Source of the DNA: a virus | Reading direction: 5' to 3' (one strand) | DNA length: 46,231 nt | Virus record (IMG/VR): IMGVR_UViG_3300028829_002197 | Coordinates: 1 to 46,231 of that record | Shown: one piece after another, positions 8,056 to 16,761 of the stretch | Layout of the letters: every line of letters starts with the position of its first letter | Position numbering within the stretch: the first letter of the stretch is position 1 | Notes under the pieces: generated by a model | The model's input: only the letters and a program-made list of their open reading frames with translations | Told to the model about the DNA's origin: nothing | Databases searched by the model: none | Program-made: the position numbers and the translations under genes

Positions 8056-10319
8056 CATATTTCTTCCAAAAATATGGTGGTGGAATTACAGAAACTGCAA
8101 ACGCAAATGATACTGTTACTTTAGATAACACAGATCATGGTTTCCAAGTTGGTGATGCAGTCGTGTATGCAGAAAATGGTGGCGCCGCAGTAGGTCTTAC
8201 TGACGGAACAGTTTATTATGTTGCATCTGTAAATGCCGCAACAATCGGACTTTCTGAAACATTTGACTTCCAATCAAATACTGCTGGGACTGTTGTTGGC
8301 ATTGACGCAGATACAACTTTACCAGCTGTCGCTGGTGGTAACATTTACAAAGTTTGGTACATGCCAGATGAGTTTGAAAACACTGCAACTGCTGCTGCTC
8401 CTGCAAATACTGCAATTAAATTATTCGCAGATGCGAACGACCAAGTTGTAATCAATGCATCACAACAAACTGTGTTCACATTAACAAATGCGCCAGGTAC
8501 ATATGCAATAGAAAATCAATCTATTGTTGCAACAAATGACGTTGACGGTGCATATGCATCTACAGACTTTACAGTTGCTGCAAATAGTGCAGATTTTACT
8601 TTCCTTTCAAATGCTCCACTTACAGGTGAATCAGTAACTATTACTGTCCCTGCAAGACGTTCATTTACACTTGGTCAACAGGTTACTGCTGCACAAACTG
8701 TAGAAGTTACTGTCAATGGTGTTCCATACGCAGATGGTGCTGCAACTAATGGATTTAGTTTAGTCGGTGATAGAAGAAGAATCTTGTTTGCGACTGCTCC
8801 TGCTGGTGGTGACGCTATTGTTGTAAGAACAAACTTACCAGAAGAAACATCATATACATTTAATACAACAGTATATCTACCAAACAAAGATGCATTTGAT
8901 GCACTTGGATTTGGTAATGCTGGATTTAGTGGTCATGAATTTGCATTCAAAGATTCTGGTGCCGTTGGTAATGGTTACAAAGTTTATCTTGTAGACGAAT
9001 CTTCATATGATAACTTTGTAATCAACGAACCATCAATTGCAGCGGTTCTTAGTGGTGCTCCAACCGCATCTGATAATACTGTTGACCCAGTGACTAATGA
9101 TGCACAAGGTATTTCAATCGTTGTTACTGAATTGTCTCCTGCTGGTGAAACAGTAGTAGAAGTTTTGGAAAATATGTCAAAAGCAAGTAACGGTAAGACA
9201 GAAGATGGTACAAACATCTATTATGTTGACCGTATTAACAATTTGTCCAAGCATGTTTATGTTCTTAATCACCCAACGGGTACTACCGATTGGGGTCAAG
9301 ATATTACACTAACAAAGACAAGTTTTGCAAGACTTAATACAACAGGTTCTGCAACTGGTGCAGAACAATATGTCGAAAGAGAGTTTGGAAACGGTAGAAA
9401 CGGAATTGCACCTACTACTGGTGCCTTCTCTAACGGAACAGATTTATTTGCTGATTCTGAAAACGTTGACATCGCATTCTTACTTGCTGGTGAAGCACTT
9501 GAAATTGCATCTAGTGTAGATGCCGCAAGAGCTGCAGCTGCAAAACTTATCCAAGTTGCTTCTGATAGAAAAGATACGGTTGCATGTCTGTCACCAAGGT
9601 ATGCAGATGTAGTTACTGATGCAAATGCAAGAAGTTCAGATGCACAAATCGCATTCTGGAGAAGTGTTGGTTCAAACAACTATGCATTTGTAGATTCGAA
9701 CTATAAATATCAGTATGATAAGTACGCTGACAAGTTCCGTTGGGTTCCATTCAATGGAGATGTTGCTGGTTTGATGGTTAGAAGTGAACAAGAAAGAGAT
9801 GCATGGTATTCTCCTGCTGGATTCAACCGTGGTAATATCAAGAATGTTGTTAAAACACTTCAAACACAAGACAAAGCAGACAGAGATTCGTTGTATAAAA
9901 ATGCAATCAATCCAGTCGTTAACTTCTCTGGACAGGGAACAGTATTATTTGGTGATAAGACATTCACTACCAAGAGTTCTGCATTTAGTAGAATCAATGT
10001 TAGAAGATTGTTTATTGTACTTGAAAAGTCTATTGCTGCCGCTGCCAAGTTCACTCTGTTTGAGTTCAATGATGAGTTTACTAGATCACAGTTTACATCT
10101 CTCATCGAACCATTCTTGCGTGAAGTACAAGGAAGAAGAGGTATTTACGACTTCAAAGTAGTTTGTGATGAAACAAACAACACTGCCGAAGTGATTGATC
10201 AGAATCAATTCGTGGGTGACATCTACATTAAACCTGCAAGATCGATCAACTTCATTCAACTCAACTTTGTTGCAGTTAGAACTGGTGTTGATTTTGATGA
10301 AATTGTTGGTGCAGTTTAA
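7905..10319 (+). CDS. gp18: Tail sheath protein gp18, C-terminal part (continues in shifted frame)
   Basis: This frame is open from 7878 and carries sheath-like sequence from about 7905; the first usable start inside it is GTG 8163. It holds inserted beta-rich domains (DGTVYYVASVNAATIG and similar) and then the conserved sheath core, with RFKWVPFNGDVAGLM-type sequence and the C-terminal FIQLNFVAVRTGVDFDEIV. With the N-terminal part the protein would be about 980 residues, well above T4 gp18 (659), the excess lying in the inserted domains. The sheath contracts to drive the tube through the envelope. As read, it has no ribosome site of its own, which supports a single broken gene. Confidence 0.8.
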   Translation, partial: GPYYIHSADGAAVSAATTNLGSGFYYPAYDRVSDAEIADAGTYNGDGVAVAYFFQKYGGGITETANANDTVTLDNTDHGFQVGDAVVYAENGGAAVGLTDGTVYYVASVNAATIGLSETFDFQSNTAGTVVGIDADTTLPAVAGGNIYKVWYMPDEFENTATAAAPANTAIKLFADANDQVVINASQQTVFTLTNAPGTYAIENQSIVATNDVDGAYASTDFTVAANSADFTFLSNAPLTGESVTITVPARRSFTLGQQVTAAQTVEVTVNGVPYADGAATNGFSLVGDRRRILFATAPAGGDAIVVRTNLPEETSYTFNTTVYLPNKDAFDALGFGNAGFSGHEFAFKDSGAVGNGYKVYLVDESSYDNFVINEPSIAAVLSGAPTASDNTVDPVTNDAQGISIVVTELSPAGETVVEVLENMSKASNGKTEDGTNIYYVDRINNLSKHVYVLNHPTGTTDWGQDITLTKTSFARLNTTGSATGAEQYVEREFGNGRNGIAPTTGAFSNGTDLFADSENVDIAFLLAGEALEIASSVDAARAAAAKLIQVASDRKDTVACLSPRYADVVTDANARSSDAQIAFWRSVGSNNYAFVDSNYKYQYDKYADKFRWVPFNGDVAGLMVRSEQERDAWYSPAGFNRGNIKNVVKTLQTQDKADRDSLYKNAINPVVNFSGQGTVLFGDKTFTTKSSAFSRINVRRLFIVLEKSIAAAAKFTLFEFNDEFTRSQFTSLIEPFLREVQGRRGIYDFKVVCDETNNTAEVIDQNQFVGDIYIKPARSINFIQLNFVAVRTGVDFDEIVGAV

Positions 10320-10327
10320 TATAAATA
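10320..10327 (+). promoter_or_regulatory. T4-type late promoter before gp19
   Basis: An exact TATAAATA begins immediately after the gp18 stop codon, 27 bases before the gp19 ATG. It is followed by an AGGAG ribosome site. Confidence 0.6.
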
Positions 10328-10353
10328 GATAAGAAAACAGGAGAAAATAAACA

Positions 10354-10902
10354 ATGGCATTCAACATAGAACAATTTAAGTCAAACTTTGCAGATGGTGG
10401 CGCTCGTCCTAACTTATTTAGAGTTAGAATGAATTTTCCTGCTGGGGTAGGTGCTGCCGCTCCAACAGAACTTGCATTCGTTGTAAGAGCTGCTCAGATT
10501 CCTTCTTCAACAATCGCTCAGATTGATGTTCCTTACTTTGGTAGACAGGTAAGGGTTGCTGGTAATAGAACATTTGAACCATGGACTGTTACTGTTATCA
10601 ATACTGAAGAGTTTGGTGTAAGAAATTCTCTGGAACAGTGGATGAACGCAATCAATCAGCATAACTTGAATACACAACAGTTTGCATCAAATTCACTTGC
10701 TGCTTACAAATCAAATGCATTTGTAGAACACTACGGCAAGGATGGACAAGGAAGTGTTATCGCTCGTTACGAGTTTAGAGGATTATTCCCTACTGAACTA
10801 GGAGCAGTAGAACTTTCTTGGGACGCAAACGATCAGTTGGAAGAATTTACAGCAACATTCGCATATGACTATTGGCAGCATGATAACGTTGTAACTTCTT
10901 AA
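10354..10902 (+). CDS. gp19: Tail tube protein gp19
   Basis: A 182-residue protein matching T4 gp19 in length (163 in T4), place after the sheath gene, and sequence: FKSNFADGGARPNLFRVRMN at the start, then VRAAQIPSSTIAQIDVPYFG and ATFAYDYWQHD near the end. Hexameric rings of gp19 stack into the inner tail tube through which DNA passes. The last block is the well-conserved C-terminal signature of tube proteins. The very good ribosome site and own late promoter fit a high-copy virion protein. Confidence 0.92.
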   Translation: MAFNIEQFKSNFADGGARPNLFRVRMNFPAGVGAAAPTELAFVVRAAQIPSSTIAQIDVPYFGRQVRVAGNRTFEPWTVTVINTEEFGVRNSLEQWMNAINQHNLNTQQFASNSLAAYKSNAFVEHYGKDGQGSVIARYEFRGLFPTELGAVELSWDANDQLEEFTATFAYDYWQHDNVVTS

Positions 10903-10930
10903 TTTAAATAATTAAAGAGTTGGATATAGT

Positions 10931-12430
10931 ATGGAAATTAAATTATTTGGCTTCACTCTTCTAAAAACTGGAGAGGAAAACAAAAATCTTAAATCATTCG
11001 TCCCACCAAGTGGGACGAATGATGAAGACACCTTAGAAGTTTCTTCGAATTTTTACAGCACATTTTTAAATTTAGAAAATACCGCAAGAAGCGATCAAGA
11101 ACTTATCGATAGATATAGAGATATGTCAATCTATCCAGAAGTCGAGGTTGCTATTGACGATATTGTTTCTGAAGCAATAGTTAATGAAACGGATGATTAT
11201 CCAATTAAATTATTAACTAAAAATCTTGAGCAGACAGAAACTGTAAAAAGCAAAATCGCAGAAGAATTCAATAACATTTTAAATATTCTTGATTTTAAAA
11301 ATCAAGGATACGATATCTTTCGATCTTGGTATATAGATGGAAGACTTTATTTTCACATCATTATTGATGAAAATAAACCAAAAGAAGGTATCAAAGAACT
11401 CAGAAAAATCGACCCACGCACTATCAAAAAAGTCAAAGAAATAGAAAGGGACGAAAAGCCTGGTGGGCCCACATTAATTAAATCAGTAAAAGAATTTTAT
11501 TTGTATAATGAAAAGGGTATTCTTAATGGTGCAGATAAAACTACAGGCATTCCCATTTCTCCTGATGCGATTGCTTATGTAAGTTCTGGACTAAAAGATG
11601 CAAAAAGAAATTATACAATTGGATACTTACACAAGGCAATTAAAGCACTAAATCAATTAAAAATGGTAGAAGACTCTGTAGTAATATACAGATGGACAAG
11701 AGCACCAGAAAGAAGAGTTTTCTATATTGATGTTGGTAATCTTCCTAAAATTAAGGCAGAACAATATATTTCCGACATTATGAATAGATATAAGAATAAA
11801 GTTGCATATGATTCATCTACTGGTGAAATTAAAGATGAACGCAAACATATGTCTATGTTGGAAGATTTTTGGTTCCCAAGAAGAGAAGGTGGTAGAGGAA
11901 CAGAAATTGAGACTCTGCCTGGCGGAACAAATTTAGGAGAAATGGAAGATGTATTATACTTCCAGAAAAAGTTATATAAATCTTTAAATGTTCCTGCATC
12001 TAGATTAGAATCAGATCAGTCTCTTGCATTAGGAAGAGCGACTGAAATTTCTAGAGATGAATATAAATTTAATAGATTTATTGTTAGACTTAGAAATCAA
12101 TTTAGTAATTTATTTTTAGATTTACTTAAGACACAATTGATTTTGAAAGGTGTGATTACATCAGAAGAGTGGAAATCAGTCTCACAAGAATTGATTTTTG
12201 ATTTTACACAAGATTCATATTATTCAGAAATTAAAAATTCTGAAATGATTAGAGATAGGATTGCACTCGCCGGCGAGATGACAGATCAAATTGGCAAGTA
12301 CTACTCCAACATTTGGGTACAGAGAAATATTCTAAAACTCAGTGATGAAGAAATTAAAAATATGAAAGATGAAATTACGAAAGAGGCGGATGATCCGCTT
12401 TTTGGTAAAAAAGAAGATGAGGGTTTTTAA
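10931..12430 (+). CDS. gp20: Portal protein gp20
   Basis: A 499-residue portal protein (T4 524). Conserved blocks include SIYPEVEVAIDDIVSEAIV, YFHIIIDENKPKEGIKELRK, VVIYRWTRAPERRVFYIDVG, MNRYKNKVAYDSSTGEI, LPGGTNLGEMEDVLYFQKKL and ASRLESDQSLALGRATEISR. These are the standard marker segments of g20 used for marine T4-like phages. Twelve copies form the head vertex through which gp17 packages DNA and on which the prohead assembles. The stop is followed directly by the ATG of the next gene. Confidence 0.95.
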   Translation: MEIKLFGFTLLKTGEENKNLKSFVPPSGTNDEDTLEVSSNFYSTFLNLENTARSDQELIDRYRDMSIYPEVEVAIDDIVSEAIVNETDDYPIKLLTKNLEQTETVKSKIAEEFNNILNILDFKNQGYDIFRSWYIDGRLYFHIIIDENKPKEGIKELRKIDPRTIKKVKEIERDEKPGGPTLIKSVKEFYLYNEKGILNGADKTTGIPISPDAIAYVSSGLKDAKRNYTIGYLHKAIKALNQLKMVEDSVVIYRWTRAPERRVFYIDVGNLPKIKAEQYISDIMNRYKNKVAYDSSTGEIKDERKHMSMLEDFWFPRREGGRGTEIETLPGGTNLGEMEDVLYFQKKLYKSLNVPASRLESDQSLALGRATEISRDEYKFNRFIVRLRNQFSNLFLDLLKTQLILKGVITSEEWKSVSQELIFDFTQDSYYSEIKNSEMIRDRIALAGEMTDQIGKYYSNIWVQRNILKLSDEEIKNMKDEITKEADDPLFGKKEDEGF

Positions 12431-12634
12431 ATGACAGAGAATGAAGATAATATAAATAATATAACAATAGATATTGTAGATAATTCTGTTTTAGGTAAAG
12501 CGGCTTCTGCTGCTGATGATATTAAATCAGTACTTGATGCAAAGAGACAGGAAGAAATCGACAATTACAAACAGGATTTTGCAAAAACAATGTTTAATAA
12601 TCCTGTACATAGTGATGTTGAAAACGAAGAATAA
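12431..12634 (+). CDS. Prohead core protein, gp67-like by position
   Basis: An acidic 67-residue protein that starts immediately after the gp20 stop (TAAATG). In T4 the genes between 20 and 21 are 67 and 68, both small prohead core proteins. The sequence (VLGKAASAADDIKSVLDAKRQEEIDNYKQD by position 19-48, given here only in outline) is helical and charged, as expected for a core component. I cannot recognise gp67 by sequence alone. The call rests on position, size and charge. Confidence 0.5.
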   Translation: MTENEDNINNITIDIVDNSVLGKAASAADDIKSVLDAKRQEEIDNYKQDFAKTMFNNPVHSDVENEE

Positions 12635-12653
12635 ATATTAAAGGGTTTAAAAG

Positions 12654-12920
12654 ATGCATTCTTTTTTAGAATTCTTGGAAGATGACTTAGATGAAGCTGT
12701 TAAAAGAAAAATAGTCGTCAGAAAAGGTAAGAGAAAAATTAAATATGTGTCTGATAAGGCCGGTTATAAAGTAATTAACAAGAGAGAGGTCAAGATTAAA
12801 CCAGGCGATATGCGAAAAATGAGTATTACTAATACTCGTTCCGCAAGAAAAAGAAAAGGCAAGGTTAATGTTGCAAATCTCCGTAGAAGAAGATCACTTC
12901 AAAGAAGGACAGGACTATGA
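12654..12920 (+). CDS. Basic prohead core protein with capsid-targeting-like leader, gp68-like by position
   Basis: An 88-residue protein with a sharply divided composition. The first 15 residues are acidic and aromatic (MHSFLEFLEDDLDEA), and the rest is very rich in Lys and Arg. The leader resembles the M-K-T-Y-x-x-F-(I/L)-x-E start of T4 internal proteins. A gp21-type site (L-D-E, then A) sits exactly where the basic part begins. Cleavage would release a basic peptide able to bind DNA in the head. Position between 20 and 21 matches T4 gene 68. The gene overlaps gp21 by four bases. Confidence 0.55.
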   Translation: MHSFLEFLEDDLDEAVKRKIVVRKGKRKIKYVSDKAGYKVINKREVKIKPGDMRKMSITNTRSARKRKGKVNVANLRRRRSLQRRTGL

Positions 12921-13552
12921 AACTAATTACAGAAGTAGTTGAAGACATTCTGGTAGAATCTAAAGGAAAAGACCTTTTTATCGAAGGTGTTTTCTTACAA
13001 TCAAATGTCAAAAATAGGAATGGTAGAGTATATCCTACAGAAGTTCTCGAAAGAGAAGTTGAGAGATATAACGAAAACTACATTCAAAAAAATAGAGCAT
13101 TTGGAGAACTTGGACACCCAGAAGGCCCGACTATCAATCTGGAAAGAGTTTCCCATATGATTAAAGAGCTTAAGAGAGATGGTGATAATTTTGTTGGTAA
13201 AGCAAAAATTATGACAGATACTCCTTATGGCGCTATCGTTAATAACCTTATTAAAGAAGGTGCATCTTTAGGTGTTTCTTCTAGAGGTATGGGTAGTGTA
13301 AAACAGTCTGGTGGTGCAAATGTTGTTCAAGATGATTTTTATCTTGCAACCGCCGCAGACATCGTTGCAGACCCTTCTGCACCTAATGCATTTGTAGAAG
13401 GTATTATGGAAGGTAGAGAGTGGGTTTGGGAAAACGGTATTATTAGAGAAGCTCAAATTGCAGAATACCAAAACTCTCTCAAAAAGGCCAAAAGGCAACA
13501 ATTAGAAGAAACAAAACTGAGAGTTTTCAAAGATTTTGTGTTAAAACTTTAA
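12917..13552 (+). CDS. gp21: Prohead core protease gp21
   Basis: A 211-residue serine protease of the prohead (herpesvirus assemblin-like fold). The conserved GELGHPEG places a catalytic His at residue 67, the VSHMIKEL block follows with His80, and GVSSRGMGSV supplies the Ser at 121/122. In T4 this enzyme degrades the scaffold and trims gp23, gp24 and internal proteins after (L/I)-x-E. It starts inside the last codons of the basic core gene (ATGA overlap) and is followed by scaffold gene 22. It is the protease that would act on the leader segments found elsewhere in this window. Confidence 0.92.
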   Translation: MKLITEVVEDILVESKGKDLFIEGVFLQSNVKNRNGRVYPTEVLEREVERYNENYIQKNRAFGELGHPEGPTINLERVSHMIKELKRDGDNFVGKAKIMTDTPYGAIVNNLIKEGASLGVSSRGMGSVKQSGGANVVQDDFYLATAADIVADPSAPNAFVEGIMEGREWVWENGIIREAQIAEYQNSLKKAKRQQLEETKLRVFKDFVLKL

Positions 13553-13556
13553 ATAT

Positions 13557-13574
13557 TATAAATAAATATAAATT
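13557..13574 (+). promoter_or_regulatory. Tandem late promoter elements before gp22
   Basis: TATAAATA at 13557-13564 is followed by the near match TATAAATT at 13567-13574, both between gp21 and gp22 and upstream of an AAGGAG ribosome site. The exact copy is the likelier gp55-dependent promoter. Confidence 0.6.
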
Positions 13575-13595
13575 AAAACTCTAAGGAGAAAGACA

Positions 13596-14729
13596 ATGGA
13601 AGATTTAAAAAACAAAGATATGATTGAAGAAGTTGTTGCTTCTGAAGCCGAAGAGATTGATTCTCAGGTAGAAGAACTAATTGCCGACCTTCAAGAAGAT
13701 CAAGAAGATGTCGCTGAGGCAAAAACTTCTAAAAAAGAAGATAAGCATGGTGATGATGAAGAAGAAGACGAAGCTGAGGAATCAGTAAAGAAAGAGTCTA
13801 AAACTTCTAAGAAAGAAATGGCAGATGAGGAAGACGAAGACGATGAAGAAGTCGCAGAGTCTAAGTCATCTAAGAAAGAAGATATGCATGGTGATGATGA
13901 AGAAGAAGACGAAGACGAAGAAGAAGTCAAAGAGTCTCCTAAGAAAAAAATGAATGCATCTTATAAGGTTGCCAAAGAAGATATCGATGTCAAAGAAGAC
14001 GTTGATGCTATGCTTGCTGGACAGGAACTTACTGAAGAATTCCAGTCACAAGTTAAAACCATTTTCGAAGCAGCTGTAGTTGCTAAAGTAAACGAACAGT
14101 TGGAAAAAATGTACGAAGATTACGAAAAAGAACTTCATGAAGAAGTTTCTCATATCCGTGAAGATATTTCAGAAAAAGTGAATGAGTATCTTACTTATGT
14201 CGCTAAAGAGTGGGTTGAAGAAAATAAACTCGCCGTTGAAAACAAACTGAAGTTAGAAGTTATGGAAAACTTCATGTCAGGACTCAAAACTCTGTTTGAG
14301 GAAAATTATGTTGATGTGCCAGAAGATAAAATTGACCTTTATGGGGATGCATTATCTTCTCTTGAGGAAAAAGAGACAAAATTGGATGAGTCAGTTCAGA
14401 AGAATATCGAATTGACAAGGAAAATTCAAGCTCTAGAGACCGAAATCATCCTAAAGGATGTAACAGAAGGACTTGCAGTTTCACAAGTTGAAAAAGTAAG
14501 AACACTTACTGAGAGTGTTGATTTCGTGAACGCCGGTGATATGAGAAAAAAGATTACATTGATCAGAGATAATTATTTTCCATCTGAAGCAAGTGTGGAA
14601 AGCGAAAGTATTCTCGCTGAGAGTGCATTAGAAACTTCTGTAGAGGATTCGCCAGTGGTTAAAGAGGAAAATAAATTTCAATCGGTTATGGATATTTATG
14701 CGAGAGCACTAAATAAACCTAAAGATTAA
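13596..14729 (+). CDS. gp22: Prohead core scaffold protein gp22
   Basis: A 377-residue, highly acidic, helical scaffold protein between the protease and capsid genes, as in T4 (269 residues). The extra length lies largely in residues about 40-120. That stretch alternates Lys-Lys-Glu clusters with Asp/Glu runs and contains two near-identical copies of a HGDDEEEDE unit. The rest has the coiled-coil look of T4 gp22, with a conserved region around KVNEYLTYVAKEWVEENKLA and the C-terminal MDIYARALNK. It forms the core around which the prohead shell assembles and is then degraded by gp21. Function is known from T4. Confidence 0.88.
   Translation: MEDLKNKDMIEEVVASEAEEIDSQVEELIADLQEDQEDVAEAKTSKKEDKHGDDEEEDEAEESVKKESKTSKKEMADEEDEDDEEVAESKSSKKEDMHGDDEEEDEDEEEVKESPKKKMNASYKVAKEDIDVKEDVDAMLAGQELTEEFQSQVKTIFEAAVVAKVNEQLEKMYEDYEKELHEEVSHIREDISEKVNEYLTYVAKEWVEENKLAVENKLKLEVMENFMSGLKTLFEENYVDVPEDKIDLYGDALSSLEEKETKLDESVQKNIELTRKIQALETEIILKDVTEGLAVSQVEKVRTLTESVDFVNAGDMRKKITLIRDNYFPSEASVESESILAESALETSVEDSPVVKEENKFQSVMDIYARALNKPKD
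13745..13914 (+). repeat. Direct repeat inside gp22
   Basis: A 29-base unit beginning GCATGGTGATGATG occurs at 13745-13773 and again at 13886-13914, 141 bases apart and in the same reading frame (47 codons). It encodes the repeated acidic HGDDEEEDE segment. This looks like an in-frame duplication that lengthened the scaffold. Confidence 0.8.
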
Positions 14730-14734
14730 AATTT

Positions 14735-14742
14735 TATAAATA
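14735..14742 (+). promoter_or_regulatory. T4-type late promoter before gp23
   Basis: An exact TATAAATA lies 41 bases before the capsid ATG in the short gap after gp22. A strong AAGGAG ribosome site follows at about 14772. Both are expected for the most abundant late product. Confidence 0.7.
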
Positions 14743-14782
14743 ATATTATAGAAACAAACATTATCTATTTAAGGAGAAAAAA

Positions 14783-16162
14783 ATGCACGACTATAACGAG
14801 AACTTTGTTCAACAGTTAAAAGAAAAGTGGGCACCTGTTCTTGACCATGGTGAACATGCCGAGATTACAGACCCATACAGAAAGGCAGTAACTGCTATTC
14901 TTCTTGAGAATACAGAACAAGCCACAATCAAAGAAAACGCCTTAGGACGTTCTTCTTTGGATCAACTTAACGAAGCACCAACAAGTGTTGCACCATCAGG
15001 TGCTGCTTCTGGAAATATCCAGTATGCAGATCCAGTCATCATTTCTATGCTTCGTAGAACTGCACCAAACCTAATGGCATATGACCTTTGTGGTGTACAA
15101 CCAATGACAGGACCAACTGGACTTATCTTTGCGATGCGTTCACGTTATTCTAATCAGACTGGTACAGAATCATCATTCAATGAAGCTAACACAGAGTTTT
15201 CTGGTGATGTTGCAGGACCAAATCACTCAGGTACAGATCCATTCGCTGGTGCTGTTGTCGTAGGTACTGCATTGGATGAGACAGGTTCAACAGTAACAAC
15301 TGGTCTCGGTGGTTCAACTGCACAGGGTGAATTGTTGGGTAACGGTTCTACAATGACTGGAGACGGTAACTTCAATCAAATGGCATTTTCAATTGAGAGA
15401 GTTTCAGTAACTGCAAAAACAAGAGCATTGAAAGCTGAGTACACAACTGAACTTTCACAAGACTTGAAAGCGGTTCATGGACTTGATGCAGAAGCAGAAC
15501 TTTCAACAATTCTTTCTACAGAAATCACTGCAGAAATCAACCGTGAAGTTCTTCGCACAATGTACGGTATCGCAAAACTTGGTGCTCAGTCTCAGGTAAC
15601 TAACACAGGTATCTTCGATCTTGCTACAGATGCAGATGGACGTTGGTCAGTTGAGAAGTTCAAAGGACTTATGTTCCACATTGAGAGAGAAGCAAATACA
15701 ATTGCTAAAGAAACTCGCCGTGGTAAGGGTAATGTAATCGTTTGTTCTTCAGACGTTGCTTCCGCACTTGCAATGGCAGGTCTTCTTGAATACAACCCAC
15801 AAATGTCAACAGGGTTGAATGTTGATGACACTGGTTCGACATTTGCTGGAACACTTAACGGACGTTTCAAAGTATACATTGACCCATACTTCTCGTCTGC
15901 AAACAACACCGACTTCGTAATGGTTGGATTCAGAGGTACATCACCATATGACGCTGGATTCTTCTATTGCCCATACGTTCCATTACAGATGGTTCGTGCA
16001 GTTGGTGAAAATAGTTTTCAACCAAAAATCGGGTTCAAGACTCGTTATGGATTGGTTGCTAACCCATATGCAGAAGGTACAACAGTTGGTAGCGGTGCTC
16101 TTACAGCTCGTGCAAATACCTACTACAGAATCTTCCGTGTAGACAATATCAATTCTGTATAA
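14783..16162 (+). CDS. gp23: Major capsid protein gp23
   Basis: A 459-residue HK97-fold capsid protein. Marker blocks are ISMLRRTAPNLMAYDLCGVQ, PMTGPTGLIFAMRSRYSNQ, FSIERVSVTAKTRALKAEYT, EINREVLRTMYGIAKLGAQ and PKIGFKTRYGLVANPYAEG, all standard in marine T4-like g23. A gp21 site (L-N-E, then A) occurs at residues 62-65. Cleavage after Glu64 would remove an N-terminal segment almost exactly as long as in T4, where the cut follows Glu65. Processing is inferred from that match. The gene is followed by a terminator, marking the end of the head transcript. Confidence 0.97.
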   Translation: MHDYNENFVQQLKEKWAPVLDHGEHAEITDPYRKAVTAILLENTEQATIKENALGRSSLDQLNEAPTSVAPSGAASGNIQYADPVIISMLRRTAPNLMAYDLCGVQPMTGPTGLIFAMRSRYSNQTGTESSFNEANTEFSGDVAGPNHSGTDPFAGAVVVGTALDETGSTVTTGLGGSTAQGELLGNGSTMTGDGNFNQMAFSIERVSVTAKTRALKAEYTTELSQDLKAVHGLDAEAELSTILSTEITAEINREVLRTMYGIAKLGAQSQVTNTGIFDLATDADGRWSVEKFKGLMFHIEREANTIAKETRRGKGNVIVCSSDVASALAMAGLLEYNPQMSTGLNVDDTGSTFAGTLNGRFKVYIDPYFSSANNTDFVMVGFRGTSPYDAGFFYCPYVPLQMVRAVGENSFQPKIGFKTRYGLVANPYAEGTTVGSGALTARANTYYRIFRVDNINSV

Positions 16163-16190
16163 TAACAAAAAAATAGATTGATAGTACTTA

Positions 16191-16217
16191 GGGGGAGTTT
16201 TTACTCCCCCTTTTTTT
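16191..16217 (+). terminator. Rho-independent terminator after gp23
   Basis: A perfect 8-bp stem, GGGGGAGT at 16191-16198 pairing with ACTCCCCC at 16203-16210, has a TTTT loop and is followed by seven T. It lies 28 bases past the capsid stop codon. Confidence 0.92.
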
Positions 16218-16219
16218 GG

Positions 16220-16227
16220 CATAAATA
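16220..16227 (+). promoter_or_regulatory. Weak late promoter candidate (CATAAATA)
   Basis: One mismatch from TATAAATA, located directly after the gp23 terminator and about 22 bases before the next ATG. The placement makes a promoter sensible. The first base deviates from consensus. Confidence 0.35.
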
Positions 16228-16248
16228 GTATGTGAGAAGGAGATTATA

Positions 16249-16761
16249 ATGGATCTTGTAACAAATTCTGTAAATTTTTTAAATACACAAAACTTTACAT
16301 TTAATAGTAATATGTGTCCGTCATTAGGCCCATATGTACAAGAGTTAACTTTGCCTGGCATACAGTTAGGAGAGGCGATCGCTGAAACCCCATTCGTTGC
16401 AAGAAAAGAGCCAGGGGATAAGTTGATATATTCTCCATTGGGCATTTCATTTACAGTAGATGAAGATATGAAGAACTGGTTGGAAGTTTACGATTGGATT
16501 ACTGCACTTGGTTTCCCAGAAAATTTTCAACAATATGGAAATTTCCAAAACGCAAAAAGAATTAACTTAAAGTCTGTATTTGATGACCTTACAATTCTTG
16601 TAAATAATAATCAAGAACAACCAATTATAAGAGTCACATTTAAAGATGCATTTCCAATCTCTATTGGAGATATCCCATTAACGACATCCGCAACTGAGGC
16701 GGCCCCACCAGTCGCACAGGCAGATTTTCAGTACAGAAACTATGTGGTGGAACGATTATAA
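16249..16761 (+). CDS. Tail tube-fold protein (gp3-like tail completion candidate)
   Basis: A 170-residue protein located between gp23 and uvsY, a place where marine T4-like phages carry a gene usually called gp3 (tail completion and sheath stabiliser). The block ELTLPGIQLGEAIAETPFVA followed by GDKLIYSPLGISFTVDED and a WLEVYDWITALGFP helix follows the same pattern as tube protein gp19 (QIPSSTIAQIDVPYFG, then the TVTV strand and the EQWMNAIN helix). I therefore infer the tail tube fold. It could equally be a gp48/gp54-like tube initiator. A good AAGGAG site precedes the ATG. Confidence 0.55.
   Translation: MDLVTNSVNFLNTQNFTFNSNMCPSLGPYVQELTLPGIQLGEAIAETPFVARKEPGDKLIYSPLGISFTVDEDMKNWLEVYDWITALGFPENFQQYGNFQNAKRINLKSVFDDLTILVNNNQEQPIIRVTFKDAFPISIGDIPLTTSATEAAPPVAQADFQYRNYVVERL

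Noticed and set aside
9296-10367. Several long minus-strand ORFs opposite the sheath and tube genes
   Set aside because: They lie wholly opposite strong plus-strand coding sequence, have no ribosome sites and no recognisable protein features.
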